Source: AP-16 sp036395835 (lineage in GTDB: Bacteria; Pseudomonadota; Alphaproteobacteria; Rhizobiales; Xanthobacteraceae). From it: DNA of 9,379 nt. The DNA is taken from NCBI GenBank assembly GCA_036395835.1, contig DASWCW010000096.1, forward strand, positions 1 through 9,379. Direction: 5' to 3'. Position 1 is the stretch's first letter. Each line of letters starts with the position of its first letter. Positions 1 through 7,072 of the stretch are shown here, in pieces. Under the pieces are notes generated by a model that was given only the letters and a program-made list of their open reading frames with translations, was not told where the DNA came from and ran no database searches. The translations under genes and the position numbers were made by a program.

Positions 1-342
1 CACTTCTTTCATGGCTTTCATCTGGCCCAGGCGTCTGAGCGCCCTGTCCATCATACGATCGAGACGCTCCTCGAGCGCGAGTTCCTTCATCACCCAGAAG
101 CGCTCGGGCAACGAAGGTACTCCCTCGCGCAAGTTTCGGACGCGGCGCTTGCGCCACATGCATTTGGCGAGCGTGAAGACCGCATCCTCTTCCGCGGGAC
201 CGGACGGAGACCACTCGTCGACCAGCCCGTGGTGTAGGCGGTTGAACTGGCGCGGATCTTCGCCGGGCAGAACGGCGGTTTCGGACCAGGCGCCGTGCTG
301 GAGCGCGCTGGGGCGCGTCCTGGATCGATTGACTTCCAACAT
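1..342 (-). CDS. Conserved hypothetical protein, N-terminal part (runs off the left edge)
   Basis: Reading the minus strand from the ATG at 342 gives 114 codons without a stop to the window edge, so the C-terminus is missing. The protein begins MLEVNRSRTRPSALQHGAWS and continues with LPGEDPRQF, FNRLHHGLVDEW, a GPAEEDAV stretch and CMWRKRR. The pattern 'ALxHGA-LPGEDPxxF-LHxxL-PxGPxEEDxV-WRKxR' is one I recognise from small hypothetical proteins common in Bradyrhizobium and relatives, often in several copies and near mobile DNA. I know of no assigned function. The rest is charged and helical with no membrane segment or signal peptide. The start is supported by a GGAGAAGG Shine-Dalgarno sequence 8 nt upstream; a GTG directly before it (345) is the only close alternative. 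It lies downstream of the HAD gene on the same strand, but 286 bp away, so co-transcription is uncertain. Confidence 0.75.
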   Translation of the reverse strand, partial: MLEVNRSRTRPSALQHGAWSETAVLPGEDPRQFNRLHHGLVDEWSPSGPAEEDAVFTLAKCMWRKRRVRNLREGVPSLPERFWVMKELALEERLDRMMDRALRRLGQMKAMKEV

Positions 343-350
343 CACGCGAG

Positions 351-360
351 CACCTTCTCC
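351..360 (-). promoter_or_regulatory. Shine-Dalgarno site of the left-edge hypothetical gene
   Basis: On the minus strand this reads GGAGAAGGTG, ending 8 nt before the ATG at 342. It is the strongest ribosome binding site in the window and the main support for translation of this gene and for its start. Confidence 0.6.
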
Positions 361-391
361 ATTCTTCAACAATGAAATCGCTGCCGTCGCC

Positions 392-471
392 TGACCCGGG
401 CTTCCATGACTTGTTCCCGCACGCGGCGGATTGGCATGGATGCCGGGTCAAGCCGGTCGATTTCGGCCATG
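392..471. repeat. Degenerate palindromic intergenic repeat (Rhizobiales type)
   Basis: This lies in the 286-bp gap (343-628) between the hypothetical and HAD genes. TGACCCGG at 392-399 is the exact reverse complement of CCGGGTCA at 443-450. CATGG at 435-439 is the inverse of CCATG at 467-471. The words GGCATGGATGCCGGGTCAAGCC and GGCCATGACGG resemble short palindromic elements scattered between genes in Bradyrhizobium and Rhodopseudomonas genomes; this copy looks eroded or interrupted. It follows the HAD stop codon on the minus strand, so in RNA it could form a 3' hairpin. There is no T-run, so it is not a standard intrinsic terminator. I see nothing else in the remainder of this gap. Confidence 0.4.
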
Positions 472-628
472 ACGGCAGAGCGTGGCCGTTTACGGTGAGT
501 CGAGGTGCCGCGCCAAGCCTAAATTGCCGCCCCGGCGCGAATTGGGATGGGCTGCCGGCCCGGACTGCCACGCCGTGCGGCCGCGATCGGCAAGCTTGCC
601 GGGATCACGTCGCGTCCGAACAGAGGCG

Positions 629-1312
629 TCAGCCCCGCCGCTGGGCTGCCCTTTGCCGGCGCACCGGCCGCGAGCGGATGCGATCGATGAGGGCCGGCAG
701 CCGGGCGAGATCGCGCATGGCGAACGGGCCGCTGCCGGGGATGCGGTTTTCCGCGGTGATCGCCACGAACAAGGTGCCCAGCGCGCGCGCGGCCGCGAGA
801 TCGTCGGGGCCGTCGCCCACCATGAGCGCCTGGCCCGGCAGGACCCGCTCGGCTGCGAGCGCCGCCCGCAGGTTGGCGGCCTTGGAAGCCGGCCCGCCCA
901 GCACGCCATCGAGCCAGGGGAGCAAGCCGCGTCCCCGCACGATGGCGAGGAGGTCGGAATGCGGGGTGGCGGAATTCACCCAGATCCGGATGCCGCGAGC
1001 CTTCAGCGCCGCGAGCGCCGATCTCGCGCCGCGTCGTTCCGGCGCCGCCGCGATGGCCCGCGCGCAGCATCGCGTGTACGCCGCGGCGAGCGCCCGGCCC
1101 CGCCGCGCGATGGCGCTCGGCTCGCTCTTGGGATCGAGCCGGCGCGCCACTTCGGCGAATAGCCTGTAGCGATTGCCGCCGAGCCGGCGCGCCGCTTGGA
1201 ACGCCGCAAGCCCGCCCGGCAGATCCGCGATCGCGGCCCGCATGCACGCGCGCTTGCGCGCATTGGAATCGACCAGCGTTCCGTCGAAGTCGAACAGCAC
1301 GAGACGGATCAT
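629..1312 (-). CDS. HAD-superfamily phosphatase, phosphoglycolate-phosphatase-like
   Basis: This is a predicted soluble, Mg-dependent phosphohydrolase of 227 residues. All four HAD motifs are visible: motif I is FDFDGTLVDS with nucleophile D8 and acid/base D10; motif II is VNSATP with S114; motif III is K144 in GPASKAANL; motif IV is GDGPDD with D167, D170 and D171. About 80 residues between motifs I and II form a helical C1-type cap, which in this family usually means a small soluble substrate such as a sugar phosphate. The ATG at 1312 is chosen because motif I then sits at the usual distance from the N-terminus and GGGGA lies 4 nt upstream; an open frame continues to 1357. The C-terminal ~15 residues are Arg-rich and probably disordered. 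It diverges from the waaG-like gene. A role in sugar-phosphate metabolism for surface glycans, GmhB-like in function though not in subfamily, is possible, but so is housekeeping phosphoglycolate removal. Confidence 0.85.
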   Translation of the reverse strand: MIRLVLFDFDGTLVDSNARKRACMRAAIADLPGGLAAFQAARRLGGNRYRLFAEVARRLDPKSEPSAIARRGRALAAAYTRCCARAIAAAPERRGARSALAALKARGIRIWVNSATPHSDLLAIVRGRGLLPWLDGVLGGPASKAANLRAALAAERVLPGQALMVGDGPDDLAAARALGTLFVAITAENRIPGSGPFAMRDLARLPALIDRIRSRPVRRQRAAQRRG

Positions 1313-1345
1313 CTTGTCCCCGCCCGCCAAGCATCGCCGCGTTGC

Positions 1346-1374
1346 CTTGAGCCGCAAGCCGACGGCAATGTCAA
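1346..1374 (-). promoter_or_regulatory. Possible promoter of the HAD gene
   Basis: On the minus strand a perfect TTGACA (-35 box) at 1369-1374 is followed after 17 bp by CTCAAG at 1346-1351, a poor -10 box. It ends 33 nt before the HAD ATG at 1312. The spacing is right, but the -10 match is weak and alphaproteobacterial -10 boxes are variable. A second TTGACA at 1412-1417 on the plus strand faces the waaG-like gene and has no convincing -10. Confidence 0.22.
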
Positions 1375-1451
1375 TGCCTTAACGCTTGCTGTTTCAAGTT
1401 CCGCCGAAGCTTTGACAGCGGCGAAAGAAACTGCCATGGCCCTTGCGCAGC

Positions 1452-2615
1452 ATGAACCTGCCGCTTCAGCACCATGATGAATTGCCGGGGCGCGCGCGAT
1501 CGGCCGCGCGAGCCGGGCCGCGCATCGCGTTCGGGATCGTCAGCCTGTTTGCGGGCGGCGGATTGCAGCGCAATTGTCTGGCGATCGCGCGCATTCTGCG
1601 CCGGCGCGGTCATGAGGCGGCGATTTTCACTTCGCGCACCGATGGGCCGCTCCCGAACGATCTGTCGATCGAAGTACTGCCGAACCGGGCCTGGACCAAT
1701 CACGGGCGCAATCGGCGTTTCGCGGCCGATCTCGCGAAAGCAACCAGCCAACGCTTCGATCTCGTGGTCGGCTTCGACAAGCTGTCCGGGCTCGACCTGC
1801 TCTATTGCGCCGACCCCGCGGTTGCGGCCCGGAGCGGATGGCGCAAGCTGACGCCGCGGCATCGTGCGCTCCGCGCACTCGAAGCGGCCTGCTTTGCGGC
1901 CGGGGCGAACACCCGCATCATCGCGCTCAGCCCATCGCAGATCGAAGGCTATCGCCGGGCCTGGCACACCGAATCCGACCGCGTCGCGCTGCTGCCGCCC
2001 AACGTCGAGCCCGAGCGCCGGCATCCGCAGCGCCGCCTCGACGGCACGCGCGAACGTCGCCGCGCTGCGCTCGGACTTGAAGACCAGGATTGGTGCTGGC
2101 TGGCAATCGGCCGGCAAGCGCGCCACAAGGGCTTCGATCGGGCCGTCGCCGCGCTGTCCGAATTTCCGGCCGCACGTTTGTTCATCATCGGCTTGGCTCG
2201 ATCCGACGCGGCCTCCCTCGTTAGGCTGGCGCGCAGGCTGCGCGTCGAGCATCGTCTCGTGCTGCTCGGGTTCGTGGCCGACGAAGACATGCTGGACGTC
2301 ATGGCGGCCGCGGACCTGCTGATCCATCCGGCCCGGATCGACACCACCGGGACCGTGATCCTCGAAGCCCTGGTGAACGGCCTGCCGGTGGTGACGACCG
2401 CGGTTTGCGGCTATGCCGGTCACGTGCACGAGGCGCATGCCGGCGCGGTGGTCGCGGAGCCGTTCGCGCACGAACGCCTGCTGGCGGCGCTTCGGCAAGC
2501 GCGCGATCAGGGCGCCTCGGACTGGAGCGTGAACGCGATGCGCTATGGCGAGCGGCCCGAGCTCTATTCCGGTCTCGAAGTCGCGGCCGACATCATTCTG
2601 CGCGCCAACGTCTAG
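1452..2615 (+). CDS. waaG: WaaG-like LPS core glycosyltransferase (GT4)
   Basis: This is a predicted cytoplasmic, membrane-associated GT-B glycosyltransferase. Its family member WaaG (RfaG) in Escherichia coli transfers glucose from UDP-glucose to the heptose of the LPS inner core. Collinear matches to remembered E. coli WaaG run through the whole length: the N-terminal AGGGLQRNCLAIA loop, TNHGRN, VVGFDKLSGLDLLYCAD, LLPPNVEP, LGFV-D-MLDVMAAADLLIHPA, GLPVVTTAVCGYAGH and AADII near the C-terminus. Length is 387 residues from the ATG at 1452, against about 374 for WaaG; the extra residues form a basic ~23-residue N-terminal leader. No good ribosome binding site is visible, so the start is uncertain; a TTG at 1443 is also possible. 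In the donor-binding EX7E motif the first acidic residue is D297 rather than Glu, with E305 kept. It is first in a three-gene plus-strand run. The acceptor and donor in this organism are inferred only. Confidence 0.88.
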   Translation: MNLPLQHHDELPGRARSAARAGPRIAFGIVSLFAGGGLQRNCLAIARILRRRGHEAAIFTSRTDGPLPNDLSIEVLPNRAWTNHGRNRRFAADLAKATSQRFDLVVGFDKLSGLDLLYCADPAVAARSGWRKLTPRHRALRALEAACFAAGANTRIIALSPSQIEGYRRAWHTESDRVALLPPNVEPERRHPQRRLDGTRERRRAALGLEDQDWCWLAIGRQARHKGFDRAVAALSEFPAARLFIIGLARSDAASLVRLARRLRVEHRLVLLGFVADEDMLDVMAAADLLIHPARIDTTGTVILEALVNGLPVVTTAVCGYAGHVHEAHAGAVVAEPFAHERLLAALRQARDQGASDWSVNAMRYGERPELYSGLEVAADIILRANV

Positions 2616-2649
2616 CGATGCGCAGCGGTCGGCCTCGGTGGGAACGGGA

Positions 2650-3345
2650 ATGAGATACGCCGTCATTCTCGCGGGCGGCAAGGGAACCCGGTTGCGGCCG
2701 TATACCGTCACGCTGCCGAAGCCCCTGGTGCCGATCGGGGACACGCCGATCATCGAGATCTCCATTCGCAGGCTGGCGCAAGCGCGGTTTGACGTCGCTA
2801 CCTTGGCCATCAACCACATGGGCGATCTGATCCGCGCCTATTTCGGCGACGGCGAGAAATTCGGCGTGGAGCTGCGCTACTCGCTCGAGCCGGAACCGCT
2901 GGGCACGTTCGGGCCGCTGCGCCTGCTCCGCGATCTTCCCGAACATTTCCTGGTCATGAACGCCGACGTGCTCACCGACCTCGACCTCGGCGCCTTCCTC
3001 GATCGGCATAGCGCGTCCGGCGCGGCGTTCACCATTGCGGCGACCCGGCGCGAGCAGCTGCTCGATTTCGGCGTGCTCGGCGTGGAAGGCGAGCGGCTGG
3101 TGAGCTTTCGCGAGAAACCGACGCTGACCCAGACGGTCAGCATGGGAATCTACGGCGTGTCGCGCCGCGCCCTCGACTTCATTCCGGATCGCGGCCCGTT
3201 CGGATTCGACGATTTGATGCACAAGATGCTGGCCGCCGGACAGCGCATCGACATTCATCATCATGCGGGATACTGGCTCGACATCGGCCGCCCCGAGGAC
3301 TACGAGCAGGCGAGCCAAGAATTCGCCGGAAAATTCGATCGCTGA
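2650..3345 (+). CDS. Sugar-1-phosphate nucleotidyltransferase (HddC/RmlA/ManC-like fold)
   Basis: This 231-residue cytoplasmic enzyme is predicted to make an NDP-sugar and pyrophosphate from a sugar-1-phosphate and an NTP. The nucleotide-binding signature GGKGTRLRP spans residues 9-17, with LPKPLVPIGDTPIIE following. EPEPLGTFGPL (80-90) is the usual sugar/base-binding loop. MNADVLTD has the metal-binding D106, EKP is at 155-157, and the second metal-site Asp is D211 in YWLDIGRPEDY. There is no C-terminal isomerase or left-handed helix domain and no CBS domains, so this is a single-domain enzyme like HddC, which makes GDP-heptose, or the single-domain GDP-mannose and dTDP-glucose enzymes. The sequence does not decide base or sugar. 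The start has GGGA 6 nt upstream. It begins 34 nt after the waaG-like stop and ends 2 nt before the next ATG, so co-transcription is very likely. Confidence 0.88.
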   Translation: MRYAVILAGGKGTRLRPYTVTLPKPLVPIGDTPIIEISIRRLAQARFDVATLAINHMGDLIRAYFGDGEKFGVELRYSLEPEPLGTFGPLRLLRDLPEHFLVMNADVLTDLDLGAFLDRHSASGAAFTIAATRREQLLDFGVLGVEGERLVSFREKPTLTQTVSMGIYGVSRRALDFIPDRGPFGFDDLMHKMLAAGQRIDIHHHAGYWLDIGRPEDYEQASQEFAGKFDR

Positions 3346-3347
3346 CG

Positions 3348-4208
3348 ATGAGCGCGCGCGTTCTGGTGACGGGTGGCACGGGCTTCATCGGCCGCCGGCT
3401 GTGCGCGGCCTTGCGGGCGCGGGGGTTCGAGGTTTGGGCGCCGGGCCATGAGGAGCTCGAGCTCGGCCGGAAAGCAGCCCCGCGCGTCGAAAAAGTATTT
3501 CATCTGGCGGCCCGAACCTTCGTGCCGGATTCCTGGAACGAGCCCGCCGCGTTCTACCGCGCCAATGTGCAGGGCACGGTCGATCTGCTCGAATATTGCC
3601 GAACGGCGGCGATCCCGATGGTTTACGTCAGCGGCTATTGCTACGGCGTGGTCGACCGGCAGCCGATCCCGGAAACCGCGCCGTTGCGGCCGAACAACCC
3701 TTACGCCTTCTCGAAAGTCGCGGCCGAGGCCGCCTGCCGGTTTTTTTCCGCGAAGCTCGGGGTCCGGGTAACCATCCTGCGCCCCTTCAACGTCTACGGG
3801 CCCGGGCAGCGGCGGCAATTCCTCATTCCGCAGCTCATCGCGCAGGCGCTCGATGCCACGGCACCGGCACTCAGCGTCGACGACCCGCGTCCACGGCGGG
3901 ATTTCGTCCACGTCGACGACCTCGTCACCGCCTTGTGCACGGTGCCGGTGGCGGAGGAGGCACGCGTCTACAACGTCGGCTACGGTCGCTCGCATTCCGT
4001 CGGCGAGATCGTGCAAATGGTGCAGCGGGCCGCCGGCACCGCAAAACCGCTGGTCGCGCGTGGCAGCCCGCGAGCCGATGAGATTCCCGACGCGGTGGCG
4101 GATATTTCCGCCATTCGCGCGCTGGGCTGGCGGCCGCAGATCGAGCTCGCGGACGGGCTGCGGGAGCTCGTTGCCGAATTTCGCGAGGCGTCAAATACGG
4201 TCGTCTAG
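3348..4208 (+). CDS. Extended SDR NAD-dependent nucleotide-sugar epimerase/reductase
   Basis: This 286-residue cytoplasmic Rossmann enzyme acts on a nucleotide sugar. The dinucleotide site is TGGTGFIG (G9, G12, G15). HLAA at 52-55 and the catalytic set S95 in YVSGYCYG with Y119 and K123 in NPYAFSK are all present, so it should be active. LRPFNVYGPGQ (144-154) and RRDFVHVDDL (183-192) are standard for extended SDRs, and the C-terminal substrate domain includes ALGWRP. It is somewhat short for the family, because the stretch between strand beta-2 and HLAA is compact, as in reductases of the RmlD/RMD kind. GDP-4-keto-6-deoxymannose reductase-like, UDP-sugar 4-epimerase-like or GDP-heptose-modifying activity are all compatible. 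The ATG lies 2 nt after the nucleotidyltransferase stop, suggesting translational coupling and that it acts on that enzyme's product. Its last 18 bp overlap the opposing dehydratase gene. Confidence 0.87.
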   Translation: MSARVLVTGGTGFIGRRLCAALRARGFEVWAPGHEELELGRKAAPRVEKVFHLAARTFVPDSWNEPAAFYRANVQGTVDLLEYCRTAAIPMVYVSGYCYGVVDRQPIPETAPLRPNNPYAFSKVAAEAACRFFSAKLGVRVTILRPFNVYGPGQRRQFLIPQLIAQALDATAPALSVDDPRPRRDFVHVDDLVTALCTVPVAEEARVYNVGYGRSHSVGEIVQMVQRAAGTAKPLVARGSPRADEIPDAVADISAIRALGWRPQIELADGLRELVAEFREASNTVV

Positions 4209-5471
4209 GCTGCGGCCGGTTTCGACATGCCGAAACGAGGGAATGACCTTGGCCAGCATCGCGACGATCTCCGCCTTGCTCAGCGGCATCCGCGCGTCGC
4301 TCACCGCCCGCTCGAGAAAATCCAGAACCGCATCGAGTTCCTGCGCGGGCGGCTCGCGATGGCGAACGGCGCTCAAAGCCTGCAGGCCGACCTCGCTCGC
4401 GACCTCCCCGGCCGACACGAACTCCTCGTAGGGTTTCTCGCCGCTGGTATCGAGCTCGGTGACCAGCACCGGATAGGAGCCGCGCTCGATCTCCCGCTCG
4501 ACCGCGCCGCGCGCCGCCTCCGGATCCTCATAGAGGGCCGCGCGAAACCCCAGATGCGCGAGCGTCGCTTGCGCGATGTTTAGCAAGGGCCGCAGATGCG
4601 CCTTCGGGTCGAGCTTGGGGAACAGGGTGAAGCCGGTCGGCGCCACGACCGCGGCAAGCAGGCAGATCTGTGCGGCTTCCTGCGCACTGATGAAATAGCG
4701 CCGGGTCTCGCGCGGGACCGCAAGCGGCTGCCGCCGCGAAACGCGGATCAGGAAGCTCTGCAGCAGGCTTCCGTTCGAGAACGCCACGTTGGCGAAGCGC
4801 GCGGCCGTCGCCGCTTCGAAATCGCCGCCGGCGCCAAACAGCACGTGCTCCATCAAACGTTTGCTGGCGCCCATCAGGCTGGTCGGATTTGCCGCCTTGT
4901 CGGTCGAGACGCAAAAGCACCGCCCCGCATGTCCATGGGCGATAAGCCAGCGCAGCAGCCGGCGCGTTTTCACCACGTTGGTGTCGAGCATCTGCAGCAG
5001 CGAGGGCAGATCCTTCTCGCCGCGCACGTGCTTCTGGGCGGCGAAATCGAGCACCAGATCGTATTTTCGCTCGCCGTGCAGCACGCGCTCCATCGCGGCG
5101 CTGCCGAGATCGAGCGGCAGAAACCGCAGCTCGGCGGCAATCGCCGGCCCGGCGCCCGAGCGCAGATCCCGCGTCAGCTCCGCAAGGGCATTTTCCGCGG
5201 TGTCGACGATGTGGACCGCGGCCGGTCGGTACGCCAGCAGCAAGCGCACGCTCGCCGCGCCGATGCTGCCGGCGCCGCCCAGAACCAGCACGCGCTTGCC
5301 TGCGATGCCCTCGGCGAGCTCCCCTGCCCGTTCCGACACGTCGGCATCGAACAGCGAGACCTCGCGGCCGGTCGCGATCTTGTCGAGCCAAGGATCGCCA
5401 TGCGGCGCGAGGAAAGGCGTCGCGGTTGCCGAGGCTTCCGGCGCGGGGTGTCGTTGGCGAGCACGGATCAA
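4191..5471 (-). CDS. FlaA1/WbpM-type nucleotide-sugar 4,6-dehydratase-like protein (Polysacc_synt_2)
   Basis: This 426-residue protein has a CapD/FlaA1-type SDR domain. The NAD(P) loop is GGAGSIG (65-71), an acidic D90 ends strand beta-2, and FAAQKHV (143-149) is the family's AAxKHV element. The catalytic stretch is STDKAANPTSLMGASK, with T190, D191, K192, M200 and K204; RFANVAFSNGSLLQSF and RRYFISAQEAA follow. Met in place of the usual Tyr is the SMK triad known from WbpM-type dehydratases, whereas short FlaA1/PseB enzymes keep Tyr. WbpM proteins carry N-terminal membrane helices; this one has none and looks soluble. About 110 residues follow the SDR core and include TSGEKPYEEF, the counterpart of the family's PGEKLYEEL. 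The start is a TTG with only a weak GGCTGGGTG upstream; no in-frame ATG occurs before the Rossmann loop. It begins 17 nt after the GT39 stop, so the two probably form an operon. Likely substrates are UDP- or GDP-hexosamines; the product is unknown. Confidence 0.83.
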   Translation of the reverse strand: MIRARQRHPAPEASATATPFLAPHGDPWLDKIATGREVSLFDADVSERAGELAEGIAGKRVLVLGGAGSIGAASVRLLLAYRPAAVHIVDTAENALAELTRDLRSGAGPAIAAELRFLPLDLGSAAMERVLHGERKYDLVLDFAAQKHVRGEKDLPSLLQMLDTNVVKTRRLLRWLIAHGHAGRCFCVSTDKAANPTSLMGASKRLMEHVLFGAGGDFEAATAARFANVAFSNGSLLQSFLIRVSRRQPLAVPRETRRYFISAQEAAQICLLAAVVAPTGFTLFPKLDPKAHLRPLLNIAQATLAHLGFRAALYEDPEAARGAVEREIERGSYPVLVTELDTSGEKPYEEFVSAGEVASEVGLQALSAVRHREPPAQELDAVLDFLERAVSDARMPLSKAEIVAMLAKVIPSFRHVETGRSLDDRI

Positions 5472-5488
5472 ATCGGCACCCAGCCGGA

Positions 5489-6994
5489 TCAGCTGCAGAT
5501 CGGGAGCGGGCCGATGGGACCGCGGGCTTTAGCCAGCTTGAACGCGAAATAGGTCCGGCTCGAACTCGGGCCGCTCGCCGCCGTAAAGCTGCCGAGCGGT
5601 TCGACGCTCGCATATCGAGCCAAGTGCCGCGCCGGCGCCGTACAGATCGTGACGAGCAGGATCGGCTCTGCGGCGCTCTCGGTCAGCGGCCGGGTCAGAT
5701 CGAAATTCACTTTGTCGTCCGAGGGCCAAGCCAGAATCTTCACCGGCGCGTCGCGAAGATAATAATACAGCGCGCCGAGCTGGTTGCGCTCGTCGCCTGC
5801 GATCGTCGCTGCGCCGGTGCGCCGCGCCAGCTTGCCGGCTTCCTCGGCAAACGCCCGCCAGCCCAATGTGCGGCGATAGAGGTCGCGCTGCGCTTCGGGC
5901 AGGAACGGCAGCGAGATTTTGGTGGCGAATGCGTCGCCCGCCAGAAACACGAATTGCGCGATCGCGCCGAGGACGATGCTGGCCCGCAGCAGGCCCCAGG
6001 AGTGCCAGCGGGTGAGCACGCCGGCGGCGAGCACGATCGCCGAGATCGCGGAGGTCGCCGCCCAGTTCGCATAGGCCTTGGTCAGCAGCGCCGTCACCGT
6101 GATCAGCGCCAGCGGCGGGATCGCGAACGCGAGCATGAGCCGGTCCGGCGCGGTCAACGCTCGCGAGCGAATCCGCGCGAGGCAGACGATCAGCACCGCG
6201 AACACGATCGGCCCGACCACCGCGAACTGCGCCGCGAGAAATTCGAGCGCCCGACCCGGATGCAGGCCGAAACTCTGCTCCGCATTCACCACGGCGCGCG
6301 TATGCCCGAAGGTGACCAGCCCGTTGTTGAGGTTCCACAGCAGGTTCGGGGCGATCACGATGGCGCCGATCGCGAGCGCGATCCAAGGCTCGCGCCTCGC
6401 CAGCAGCTTGCGCGCGTCCTCGTTGAGCAGCGCGGCGAGACCCGCGCCGAGCAGGAAATAGATCATGGCGTATTTGGCCAGCAGCCCGAGCCCGAGCGCC
6501 AGTCCGAGCACGATGCTCCACGCAAGCTTCGGCTGTTCCAGGAGCTTCACATAAGCGAGCAGAGCCAGCGCCCAGAACAACAACAGCGGGACGTCGGTGG
6601 AGATGATGCGGGCGGAGAACACCACGCCGGTGCCCAGCGCGGTGAGCATCGCGGCCCAGAACGCCGCGCGCTCGTCGTAGAGCGCGGCCGCGATCCCATA
6701 GACCACGAGGCTGGTGGCGAAATAGAGGATCGGGGCCGGCGCGCGAATGCAGGCCTCGACGCTGCCGCAGACCTGGTCGGCGAGCGCGATGGTCCAGGCG
6801 AGCAGCGGCGGCTTGGAAAAATAGCCCCAGGCCAGATCGCGGGACCAGCTCCAATATTGCGCTTCGTCCGGGAACAGGTCGACCACGGAGGTCGACAGGC
6901 CGATCAGGCGCACCAGGGTAAGCGCCGCGAGGATCGCAACGGCGAGACCCAGACGCGACTTCGGCAGCGAGACGGCTTGTTGAACAATGGCCAT
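5489..6994 (-). CDS. GT39/ArnT-like polytopic membrane glycosyltransferase (PMT_2)
   Basis: This 501-residue inner-membrane enzyme is predicted to transfer a sugar from a polyprenyl-phosphate donor on the periplasmic side. About ten hydrophobic segments run from residue 15 to about 353, followed by a soluble domain of roughly 145 residues. The first periplasmic loop has FPDEAQYW with the catalytic-type D43 and E44, then YFSKPPLLAW (58-67). D134 in ISTDVPLLLFW, PNLLWNLNNG (216-225) and KAYANW (306-311) are further family hallmarks. Relatives include ArnT (aminoarabinose to lipid A) and the rhizobial Rgt proteins (galacturonic acid to core or lipid A), which makes LPS glycosylation the leading guess here. 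Protein or teichoic-type acceptors cannot be excluded. The ATG at 6994 precedes the first helix by about 15 residues, as expected, though no clear ribosome binding site is visible. It diverges from lptF and is followed closely by the dehydratase gene. Confidence 0.87.
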   Translation of the reverse strand: MAIVQQAVSLPKSRLGLAVAILAALTLVRLIGLSTSVVDLFPDEAQYWSWSRDLAWGYFSKPPLLAWTIALADQVCGSVEACIRAPAPILYFATSLVVYGIAAALYDERAAFWAAMLTALGTGVVFSARIISTDVPLLLFWALALLAYVKLLEQPKLAWSIVLGLALGLGLLAKYAMIYFLLGAGLAALLNEDARKLLARREPWIALAIGAIVIAPNLLWNLNNGLVTFGHTRAVVNAEQSFGLHPGRALEFLAAQFAVVGPIVFAVLIVCLARIRSRALTAPDRLMLAFAIPPLALITVTALLTKAYANWAATSAISAIVLAAGVLTRWHSWGLLRASIVLGAIAQFVFLAGDAFATKISLPFLPEAQRDLYRRTLGWRAFAEEAGKLARRTGAATIAGDERNQLGALYYYLRDAPVKILAWPSDDKVNFDLTRPLTESAAEPILLVTICTAPARHLARYASVEPLGSFTAASGPSSSRTYFAFKLAKARGPIGPLPICS

Positions 6995-7072
6995 GGGCGA
7001 GACAGCGCTCGAAAAACCGGCGCACTTGTGCAGGAAAGCCGCGCGTCCCGCAACCCTCGTCGGGGACCGGAC

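Noticed and set aside
11..394. Plus-strand open frame of 127 residues at the left edge
   Set aside because: Ser/Arg-rich with no recognisable pattern; the opposite strand has a ribosome binding site and a familiar conserved protein.
372..1169. Plus-strand open frames covering the HAD gene
   Set aside because: Low-complexity Arg/Ala/Ser translations with no motif; the minus strand has all four HAD motifs in order.
1371..2819. A 482-codon open frame on the minus strand antisense to the waaG-like gene
   Set aside because: No family motif is visible and it crosses two well-supported plus-strand genes; the composition is that of a reversed GC-rich gene.
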